A DNA stretch of 11,233 nucleotides, from positions 1-11,233 of the forward strand of contig JAFPUA010000255.1 of NCBI GenBank assembly GCA_017413305.1, written 5' to 3'. Numbering within the stretch: position 1 is the stretch's first letter; each line of letters starts with the position of its first letter. Positions 6,978 through 11,233 of this stretch are shown here, piece after piece. Position numbers and translations under genes: made by a program. This stretch comes from Candidatus Ruminimicrobiellum caprinum (lineage in GTDB: Bacteria; Elusimicrobiota; Endomicrobiia; Endomicrobiales; Endomicrobiaceae). The notes beneath the pieces were generated by a model. That model had not been told where the DNA came from and did no database searches. It worked only from the letters and a program-made list of their open reading frames with translations.

Positions 6978-8027
6978 TTACTTTGCCAACTCTATAATTT
7001 TATTTAACACATCTTTATCTGAAACTATTCCGCCGCCAGCTCTTCCCAAAAAGTCAACAGGGCATTTACCGTTAACGGCAAGTTTTACATCTTCTACCAT
7101 CTGTCCTAACGAAAACTCTACTGAGAAAAACTTTACTCCCGGTTTAGCATAACTTGCAATAATTTTGGATGGAAAAGGCCACAATGTAATAGGTCTGATT
7201 AAACCGGCTTTTATACCTTTTTCCCTTGCCTGTTTTATTGCATTTTTAGAAATTCTTGAAGATATTCCGTAAGCAACTATTATAACTTCAGCATCTTCAA
7301 CCTGATAAAGTTCGGCTTTAACTTCGTTTTCTTCTATCAGTTTATATTTTTTCTGTAAGTCAAGATTATGTTTTTCCAAAGCGCCATCTTCCATAAGAAG
7401 AGATTTTAACGAACGCGGCTCTCTGCCTTTACATCCGTCGAGGATCCAGTCTCTGTATTCAAACTTTGTTTTCGGTTCTTTGTTGAAATCGACAGGTTCC
7501 ATCATCTGCCCGATAATTCCGTCACATAACAACATTACAGGGTTTCTGTATTTCTGTGCAATGTCAAATGCATTATATGCAATTTCATACATTTCCTGAG
7601 CGTTTGCCGGAGCAAAAACTATCAAATGATAATCTCCGTGTCCGCCGCCTTTAACAGCCTGAAAATAGTCCGCCTGAGAACCTGAAATATTTCCAAGTCC
7701 GGGGCCGCCTCTTTGTACATTAACTATCACTCCGGGCACTTCCATACCTGCCATATAAGAAATAGCTTCCTGTTTCAAAGATATTCCCGGCGATGACGAA
7801 GATGTCATTGCTCTTTTGCCTGTTGCACATGCACCAAGCACCATATTTGCTGCAGCAAGTTCAGATTCAGCCTGAATAAAAACCCTCTTAAGTTCCACCA
7901 TTTTTCTGGACATATAAGCGGGAACTTCATTCTGCGGTGTAATAGGATAACCGAAATACGCATCAAGCCCTGCAGCTATTGCGCCTTCACATAAGGCGAT
8001 GTTTCCTTTAACTAATTTTTTTACCAT
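6978..8027 (-). CDS. vorB: 2-oxoacid:ferredoxin oxidoreductase alpha subunit (2-ketoisovalerate type, VorB)
   Basis: Alpha subunit (349 residues) that binds the 2-oxoacid and shapes the TPP pocket. Characteristic segments are GYPITPQNEV (26-35), MTSSSSPGISL (74-84), VQRGGPGLGN (104-113) and GGGHGDYH (127-134), as in proteins annotated as 3-methyl-2-oxobutanoate dehydrogenase subunit VorB. Such enzymes take the 2-oxoacids made by transamination of valine, leucine and isoleucine and pass electrons to ferredoxin, a hallmark of amino-acid-fermenting anaerobes. The ATG at 8027 follows the ferredoxin-subunit stop by four bases and has CAGG seven bases upstream. 2-Oxoglutarate (KOR) remains an alternative substrate, since the two subfamilies are close and subunit letters differ between organisms. 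Confidence 0.93.
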   Translation of the reverse strand: MVKKLVKGNIALCEGAIAAGLDAYFGYPITPQNEVPAYMSRKMVELKRVFIQAESELAAANMVLGACATGKRAMTSSSSPGISLKQEAISYMAGMEVPGVIVNVQRGGPGLGNISGSQADYFQAVKGGGHGDYHLIVFAPANAQEMYEIAYNAFDIAQKYRNPVMLLCDGIIGQMMEPVDFNKEPKTKFEYRDWILDGCKGREPRSLKSLLMEDGALEKHNLDLQKKYKLIEENEVKAELYQVEDAEVIIVAYGISSRISKNAIKQAREKGIKAGLIRPITLWPFPSKIIASYAKPGVKFFSVEFSLGQMVEDVKLAVNGKCPVDFLGRAGGGIVSDKDVLNKIIELAK

Positions 8028-8031
8028 TTTT

Positions 8032-8235
8032 TTACCTGTACACTTCTATGCAAGTATCGGGGCACATTTGATAACAAAATCCGCATCCGATGCAATCTTT
8101 TTCATTTTTCAAATAAGCTGAATGATATCCTATTTTATTCAGTTCTGATGAAAAATCAATGCATTTTCTCGGGCACGCTGTTATGCAGAGTCCGCAACCT
8201 TTACATCTGTCTGTGTTTACTGTTATTTTTGCCAT
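8032..8235 (-). CDS. 2-oxoacid:ferredoxin oxidoreductase, 2x[4Fe-4S] ferredoxin-like delta subunit
   Basis: A 67-residue ferredoxin-type subunit that moves electrons from the TPP site to free ferredoxin. It has two complete C-x2-C-x2-C-x3-C-P motifs, Cys11/14/17/21 and Cys48/51/54/58, with an extra Cys after each (25 and 62). It is the first gene of the operon delta-alpha-beta-gamma-acetyltransferase. The predicted promoter ends only ten bases before the ATG, and no Shine-Dalgarno sequence is present (the minus strand reads AATTCTCTCACT-ATG), so the operon mRNA appears leaderless at this first gene. Confidence 0.95.
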   Translation of the reverse strand: MAKITVNTDRCKGCGLCITACPRKCIDFSSELNKIGYHSAYLKNEKDCIGCGFCYQMCPDTCIEVYR

Positions 8236-8244
8236 AGTGAGAGA

Positions 8245-8273
8245 ATTCTACATTTTTGAGAGAAGAAAGTCAA
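8245..8273 (-). promoter_or_regulatory. Promoter of the oxidoreductase operon, predicted leaderless
   Basis: The minus strand has TTGACT (8268-8273), a 17-bp spacer and TAGAAT (8245-8250). The predicted start is near 8238, three bases before the ATG at 8235. The -35 box lies inside the 3' arm of the hairpin at 8264-8290, so terminator and promoter share bases. Confidence 0.7.
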
Positions 8274-8290
8274 ATAAAATTTGACTTTCT
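8264..8290 (-). terminator. Hairpin after the Xre regulator gene, overlapping the next promoter
   Basis: A perfect 11-bp inverted repeat (AGAAAGTCAAA / TTTGACTTTCT) with a five-base loop begins 6 bp past the regulator's stop codon. On the minus strand it is followed by TCTCTC rather than a clean T run, so termination may be only partial. Read-through would extend the oxidoreductase mRNA with a structured leader. Confidence 0.55.
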
Positions 8291-8296
8291 ATAAGA

Positions 8297-8593
8297 TTAT
8301 TTTTTTGAAAGTTTTTGTTTTAATAACTTCAACTCGGACTTCATCACTGCAATTTCTTTTTTTATTTCTTTAATTTCATCATTTTCTTTATTTATTTTAT
8401 CGTCAGAAATTAATTCTTCTATAGAAACATTAAGAGCTTCTGCAATTCTATTCATATTTTTGCTCGATGGTTTATACTTACCGGTTACCCATCTTGCAAT
8501 AGCAGATGTTTTTTGATTTATTTTCCTTGCTAAATCAGCTTGTGTTAAATTTTTCTTTCCTAACAAATAGTAAAGTTTTTCTCCAAAATTCAT
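8297..8593 (-). CDS. Small Xre/Cro-type helix-turn-helix regulator with coiled-coil tail
   Basis: A 98-residue DNA-binding regulator. Residues 4-61 form an HTH_3/Cro-C1 type domain: GEKLYYLLGKKNLTQADLAR leads into the turn and recognition helix around QKTSAIARWVTGKYKPS, then MNRIAEALNVSIEEL. Residues 66-98 are a Lys/Glu-rich helix with heptad-like spacing (EIKKEIAVMKSELKLLKQKL), a likely coiled coil for dimerisation. The ATG at 8593 is chosen because GAGGT lies just upstream (GAGGTAAT-ATG) and the domain starts there. An upstream ATG at 8629 would add 12 residues without support. The gene is divergent from the pilin gene and separated from it by a control region with phased repeats, so local control and autoregulation are plausible. 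It carries no toxin or phage neighbour. Targets are inference. Confidence 0.92.
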   Translation of the reverse strand: MNFGEKLYYLLGKKNLTQADLARKINQKTSAIARWVTGKYKPSSKNMNRIAEALNVSIEELISDDKINKENDEIKEIKKEIAVMKSELKLLKQKLSKK

Positions 8594-8610
8594 TATTACC
8601 TCACCGCAAA

Positions 8611-8639
8611 ACAATAAAACACTTGACAAATCTCTACAA
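8611..8639 (-). promoter_or_regulatory. Possible promoter of the Xre regulator
   Basis: The minus strand shows TTGTAG (8634-8639), 17 bp, then TATTGT (8611-8616), with a predicted start near 8604 and a short leader containing GAGGT. The match is moderate. It overlaps the better rightward promoter at 8623-8651, so the two may compete for polymerase. Confidence 0.35.
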
Positions 8640-8651
8640 ATAAATTAAAAT
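8623..8651 (+). promoter_or_regulatory. Near-consensus rightward promoter upstream of the pilin gene
   Basis: The plus strand has a perfect TTGACA (8623-8628), a 17-bp spacer and TAAAAT (8646-8651). The predicted start is near 8658, inside the TAACAG repeat cluster, and would give a pilin leader of about 233 nt. This is the best -35 box in the window. It could instead, or also, drive a small RNA from the intergenic region. Confidence 0.65.
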
Positions 8652-8653
8652 AT

Positions 8654-8680
8654 TAACAGTAATTAACAGTTTACTAACAG
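8654..8680. promoter_or_regulatory. Three phased TAACAG repeats, candidate operator
   Basis: TAACAG occurs at 8654, 8664 and 8675, that is 10 and 11 bp apart or one helical turn each. The flanks are also alike, the first two sharing ATTAACAGT. The cluster covers the predicted +1 of the rightward promoter and lies about 50-76 bp upstream of the regulator's predicted start. A protein bound here would sit on one DNA face and block the pilin promoter. The Xre regulator next door is the obvious candidate, but this is inference. Confidence 0.6.
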
Positions 8681-8890
8681 AAAATAGAGATTCTAAAATG
8701 TTTATATTAGATTTTACAAAACATAACACACAGCATAATAAACAAAAGCTCAATAAGCTTAATATTATTTCTTTAACTAGGATACTGCTGTGTAATTGAC
8801 TGCAGGTTATCTGCAAATACCCTGCAGTTTCCAGTGATTATACTTGTTTTTAAATATTTTAGCAAATAAATTTTGGCATAAGGAGAATTT
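8658..8890 (+). promoter_or_regulatory. Long structured 5' leader of the pilin gene
   Basis: No convincing gene lies in this stretch. It holds an 8-bp inverted repeat ACACAGCA (8728-8735) / TGCTGTGT (8786-8793) enclosing a small AAGCT/AGCTT hairpin (8746-8750 / 8756-8760), then the CTGCA-repeat hairpin at 8799-8828, a TATACT box at 8839-8844 that might be a second -10 without a good -35, and AAGGAG just before the pilin ATG. I do not recognise a known riboswitch class. A 33-codon ATG frame (8698-8799) ends exactly where the second hairpin begins; it has no good ribosome site. Confidence 0.4.
8799..8828 (+). repeat. CTGCA repeats with 11-bp period and 8-bp inverted repeat
   Basis: CTGCA occurs at 8800, 8811 and 8822, exactly 11 bp apart. 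The outer two are part of a perfect inverted repeat ACTGCAGG (8799-8806) / CCTGCAGT (8821-8828) with a 14-base loop, and the middle one lies in that loop. As DNA this looks like a three-site operator. As RNA it is a hairpin whose loop can pair with either arm, which allows alternative folds. Only a short T3 follows, so it is a weak terminator at best. Confidence 0.6.
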
Positions 8891-9367
8891 ATGAAAAGAA
8901 AAATGGAAGGATTCACTATGATGGAGTTGATTATTACCATGATTATTGTTATTGTTTTGTCATTAATATCTTGGCCTATTTATCGAGGACATCGTACTAA
9001 AGAGTATACTGTATTGGGAGAAGGTTATGCTTTATTGGGAGTTATTAAAGAAGCACAAATTAATTATTACAACGAATGGGGATATTTTTTGGGACCATAC
9101 GCTCTTGTTCCTTCCGGCAACAATGCCTATACTTCTGAAGCTTGGACAGCGAATATGCCCATATTTGGAATTAATGCTATGAACAATAGATATTTTTCTT
9201 GGTTCAATGTATTTAATGGAGCAAAACACGAGAATATTGGCAGAGGTGGTATGACAGCTTTTACAGCTGCTGTAGCAAGCAAAGAGTATGGAACTATAAT
9301 TCAACCTTTTAATTTAACGGAAAGAGGAGAAATTACAGTTCTCAATAATGCAGCTATTACGATGTAA
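8891..9367 (+). CDS. Type IV pilin-like protein with class III (prepilin) signal
   Basis: A 158-residue prepilin-like protein. The leader MKRKMEG is followed by FTMMELIITMIIVIVLSLIS: cleavage by prepilin peptidase is expected after Gly7, Phe8 becomes residue +1, and Glu12 is the conserved +5 Glu that aligns subunits in the fibre. The hydrophobic helix runs to about residue 28 and continues as an amphipathic segment with GYALLGVIKEAQINYYNEWGYF. The C-terminal globular part has no cysteines, so no disulfide-bonded D-region. AAGGAG lies six bases upstream of the ATG. It is the only plus-strand gene, alone between its own control region and an intrinsic terminator, without assembly genes beside it. 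A secretin gene lies less than 2 kb away in a separate, convergent operon. It may be a pilus subunit, a minor pilin or a type II secretion pseudopilin. Confidence 0.93.
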   Translation: MKRKMEGFTMMELIITMIIVIVLSLISWPIYRGHRTKEYTVLGEGYALLGVIKEAQINYYNEWGYFLGPYALVPSGNNAYTSEAWTANMPIFGINAMNNRYFSWFNVFNGAKHENIGRGGMTAFTAAVASKEYGTIIQPFNLTERGEITVLNNAAITM

Positions 9368-9382
9368 AAAAGAAACAATTTT

Positions 9383-9407
9383 CGGATCATAACATAGCAA
9401 TGATCTG
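9383..9407 (+). other. Small hairpin in the pilin 3' untranslated region
   Basis: CGGATCAT (9383-9390) and ATGATCTG (9400-9407) pair over 8 bp with one G-U and a nine-base loop, 15 bases after the pilin stop. There is no T run after it, so it is not the terminator. It may protect the mRNA 3' end. Confidence 0.45.
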
Positions 9408-9413
9408 AGGAAA

Positions 9414-9447
9414 GGGGCAGAGAAATTTTCTGCTCCTTTTTATTTTT
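9414..9447 (+). terminator. Intrinsic terminator of the pilin gene
   Basis: GGGGCAGA (9414-9421) pairs with TCTGCTCC (9429-9436) over 8 bp with one G-U and a seven-base loop. A T-rich tail, TTTTTATTTTT (9437-9447), follows. This is the most classical Rho-independent terminator in the window. Confidence 0.9.
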
Positions 9448-9476
9448 AAGAAAGTTAATCTTGGGATATAATGGCA

Positions 9477-9608
9477 CAGAAAAAACAGCATAGTTTGTGA
9501 CGAAATGAAGAAACTCGCAAACGCGGTGTACATTTCCCTTAAGGTGTACATAAGTTTGCGAGTTTCAATATTGTAGTCCAAAATTTGCTGTTTTTTCGTT
9601 ATAAGATG
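9477..9608. repeat. Nested palindromic repeat, copy B
   Basis: Second copy of the element at 5044-5174, in the same orientation, with about seven substitutions and one indel, mostly in the central loop. Both inverted-repeat arm pairs are unchanged (outer 11 bp, inner perfect 12 bp). The centre carries two direct GTGTACAT copies around a CCTTAAGG palindrome. It lies between the convergent pilin and TPR-like genes, 16 bp past the stop of the latter, and can act as its transcript end. Confidence 0.85.
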
Positions 9609-9624
9609 TAACCTAATTTTATCT

Positions 9625-10428
9625 TTAGTCTTCGATTTCTAACTCTATCTGATCCAACAACAACTTCGCCGTTATATCGCTATAATCCATCATATACAAC
9701 AACTCAGCGGAAACCTGTGCTGAAACAAATTCATTTTTATGTAAACTTTTGATGGCTTCTTTATAGAGCTGTTTTTTTCTAAATTCACTGCCATCTTTAA
9801 ATTCTTTGGCTCTGCTTATACTTAAATATATTGAAAATTGAGGATATTTTTCCTGAAGTTTAAATAAAAGGTTGGTAGATTTGGAAAAATTTTCTTTAAC
9901 AAAAGCATCAAGAGACTTTAAAAAAGTATTTTTGTCACTTTTACTGCTGAATCTGGAAACAATATTTTCTTTTTCCATAACTAAAACATTGGAAAAGTAG
10001 TCCATTTTTTCATTTTTAGAAATTGCACCTATTTTCTTTAAATAAAGAAACCCTTCATAGCAATTTCCTTCCATAACAGCCTTTCTCAATTCAACATAAT
10101 AGCTATCAACCAATTCCTTCTTATAAGTTTCTTCTTTCTTTTTCAAAAAGGCTATTTTACTTTGAAGTTCCATAGCCGCTTCATTTTCCGGCTCAGCAAT
10201 AACAATTTTATCACAAATATCTTCAGCTTTAGCAAAATCTCCGTCAAAATAATATTTTATTGCTTTTTTAAATTGTTTTTCATAGTAGCCGGGCTTAACG
10301 GCAGTTTCTTTTTTTACGGTAGCGCTTGTATCGTCAGAAGTTTCATCAACATCTTCTTTTATAGACATAGCAAATGTAACAGAGGCAACAAGAAAAAGTA
10401 AACCGACCAACAGTGTAAGTTTTTTCAT
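9625..10428 (-). CDS. Secreted TPR-like helical repeat protein of the secretin operon
   Basis: A 267-residue exported protein of unknown exact role. Residues 1-20 are a typical signal peptide (MKKLTLLVGLLFLVASVTFA, cleavage expected after Ala20), followed by an acidic, low-complexity linker to about residue 45. The rest is helical. YYEKQFKKAIKYYFDGDFAKAEDICDKI then a Pro-Glu-Asn turn at 80-82 (47-90) looks like a tetratricopeptide repeat, and EFRKKQLYKEAIKSLHKNEFVSAQ near 215-238 looks like another. Such repeats hold protein complexes together, and in secretin operons TPR proteins often act as pilotin or assembly factors; that link is inference from position. The gene starts one base after the response-regulator stop, so translation is coupled; only a weak GGGGT precedes the ATG. 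The palindromic repeat copy B probably ends its mRNA. Confidence 0.85.
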   Translation of the reverse strand: MKKLTLLVGLLFLVASVTFAMSIKEDVDETSDDTSATVKKETAVKPGYYEKQFKKAIKYYFDGDFAKAEDICDKIVIAEPENEAAMELQSKIAFLKKKEETYKKELVDSYYVELRKAVMEGNCYEGFLYLKKIGAISKNEKMDYFSNVLVMEKENIVSRFSSKSDKNTFLKSLDAFVKENFSKSTNLLFKLQEKYPQFSIYLSISRAKEFKDGSEFRKKQLYKEAIKSLHKNEFVSAQVSAELLYMMDYSDITAKLLLDQIELEIED

Positions 10429-10429
10429 T

Positions 10430-11062
10430 TTATATACCCCAATAATAATTTTTTATTGCTGAAAGAATTCCCTTAAAAGTTTTAAACATATCTATTTTAG
10501 TATTATCTTTTTCTACATTTTCATCGGGCGACGATATAACCATCAATTTATCGTCATTTCCCATTTCAACTTCACCTTTTTCAATAAGGGTATTTAAAGC
10601 TCTTCTGCTTCTTGCAAGAATTCTTTTTTCTTCAAGAATTTTGTAAATAATTTTAACAAGTTTTGCAATATCCAACGGTTTGGATATATAGTCATATGCT
10701 CCTATTCTCATTGCTTCCAAAGCAATTTCAAGAGAAGTATGCCCCGTAACAAATATAGGCGTAAACTCCGATGACAATGCCTGCAATCTCTTTGTTACAG
10801 TAACACCATCCATATCAGGAAGCCTGTAATCCACTATAATTATATCAAAAGCAATAGTCTTCGCTATTGACTCCGCCTCAGCGCCTTTCTCGGCAGCTTC
10901 AACGAAGAACCCCTCAGCTTCAAGCGCTGTTTTAAGAGTATATCTTTCCACTTCTTCATCTTCTATTATCAAAATACTGGGAACTTTCTTTTCTTCTTCA
11001 ATGACAGACTGTTCTTGCTCTTGATCCTGTTTTTGATTAGAGATACCTTTTAAATTTTCCAT
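10430..11062 (-). CDS. Stand-alone response regulator receiver protein
   Basis: A 210-residue protein with one receiver (REC) domain at about residues 28-147. ILIIEDEE (30-37) supplies the acidic pocket, Asp78 in IIIVDYRLPDMDG is the phosphoacceptor, Thr106 in FVTGHT is the switch residue and Lys128 in SKP completes the site. All catalytic residues are present, so phosphorylation is expected. The N-terminal 27 residues are a Gln/Glu-rich linker. The last 60 or so residues have no visible HTH or enzyme domain: a charged helix (EEKRILARSRRALNTLIEKG) and a short tail ending in FKGILSAIKNYYWGI. It probably works through protein contact. GAGG precedes the ATG by ten bases. It sits between the secretin and the TPR-like gene, which suggests a role in pilus or secretion control. 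No histidine kinase is in the window. Confidence 0.9.
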   Translation of the reverse strand: MENLKGISNQKQDQEQEQSVIEEEKKVPSILIIEDEEVERYTLKTALEAEGFFVEAAEKGAEAESIAKTIAFDIIIVDYRLPDMDGVTVTKRLQALSSEFTPIFVTGHTSLEIALEAMRIGAYDYISKPLDIAKLVKIIYKILEEKRILARSRRALNTLIEKGEVEMGNDDKLMVISSPDENVEKDNTKIDMFKTFKGILSAIKNYYWGI

Positions 11063-11087
11063 ATTATTTATACCTCAAATTTTTTTA

Positions 11088-11233
11088 CTAACTTACTATT
11101 TTTGCAGTTATAAATATCGTAAGTTCTGTTCTTGTTTTTGTTTTTGTTTTGCTCTTAAATAAATATCCTAATACAGGAATATCGCCAAGTAAAGGAACTT
11201 TACTTTCAACATCTGTTTCATTTTCTCTTATCA
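11088..11233 (-). CDS. Secretin C-terminus (PilQ/GspD family), partial at window edge
   Basis: Only the last 47 codons are in the window, with the rest beyond the right edge. The readable part contains KVPLLGDIPVLGYLF, the highly conserved end of the secretin pore domain, then a Lys/Thr-rich loop (KSKTKTKTRT) and the final strand ELTIFITAKIV before the TAG stop at 11088. Secretins form the outer-membrane ring through which type IV pili or type II secretion substrates pass. The stop is 25 bp before the response-regulator start, so both probably share one mRNA. PilQ and GspD cannot be told apart from this end alone; the pilin-like gene nearby slightly favours a pilus role. Confidence 0.9.
   Translation of the reverse strand, partial: IRENETDVESKVPLLGDIPVLGYLFKSKTKTKTRTELTIFITAKIVS

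Noticed and set aside
8634..8816. 60-codon minus-strand frame in the control region
   Set aside because: Low-complexity translation and no ribosome site; it runs across the promoter and both repeat clusters.
8876..8890. TGGCA before the pilin ATG as half of a sigma54 promoter
   Set aside because: The TTGC element expected about ten bases later is absent, and the segment is the ribosome binding region.
8658..8890. c-di-GMP (GEMM) or other known riboswitch before the pilin gene
   Set aside because: The conserved GEMM core bases are not present and I recognise no other class; kept only as an unnamed structured leader.
1..11233. tRNA, rRNA or insertion-sequence transposase genes
   Set aside because: No cloverleaf, rRNA-like stretch or transposase motif was seen in the intergenic spaces, most of which are short.

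Overview
The window is AT-rich (estimated by eye, about one third G+C) and densely packed. Almost every gene is on the minus strand; the exception is one type IV pilin-like gene on the plus strand. Gene content suggests an anaerobic, amino-acid-fermenting bacterium with a Gram-negative envelope: a four-subunit 2-oxoacid (probably 2-ketoisovalerate):ferredoxin oxidoreductase, a UvrD/PcrA helicase, Sec-secreted proteins, a secretin C-terminus and a stand-alone pilin-like gene. This combination, together with the pilin style, points towards Elusimicrobiota (Elusimicrobium/Endomicrobium-like). That assignment is an inference from gene style, not a database result.

Layout from left to right. Positions 1-27 are a perfect hairpin that ends the first gene. 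43-1710 encodes a secreted 555-residue protein with three degenerate YD/MORN-like repeats and its own extended -10 promoter. 1806-2567 encodes a membrane-anchored protein with two similar beta-rich halves and a very good TTGAAA-17-TATAAT promoter. 2707-4926 is the PcrA-type helicase, whose promoter lies so close to the ATG that the mRNA should be almost leaderless. 5044-5174 is the first copy of a nested palindromic repeat. 5175-8235 is an operon read right to left: ferredoxin subunit, alpha, TPP-binding beta and gamma subunits of a VOR/KOR-type oxidoreductase, then an N-acetylglutamate-synthase-like GNAT enzyme. This operon also appears leaderless, and its promoter is embedded in the terminator hairpin of the next gene.

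8297-8593 is a small Xre-type regulator with a coiled-coil tail. It is divergent from the pilin gene at 8891-9367, and the 297-bp space between them is rich in structure. It holds a near-consensus rightward promoter, three helically phased TAACAG repeats at the predicted start site, a roughly 230-nt leader with inverted repeats, and three CTGCA repeats spaced exactly 11 bp apart. The pilin ends in a clear intrinsic terminator, followed by the second copy of the palindromic repeat (9477-9608).

From 9625 to the right edge, a minus-strand operon reads secretin (only its last 47 codons are in the window), a stand-alone response-regulator receiver, and a secreted TPR-like protein. Secretin, receiver and pilin together suggest an envelope or type IV pilus/secretion module. 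The Xre regulator may act as a local switch for the pilin. The most interesting points are the pilin control region, the two same-orientation palindromic repeats at 3' ends of genes, and the two promoters placed at an identical distance (10 nt) from their start codons.
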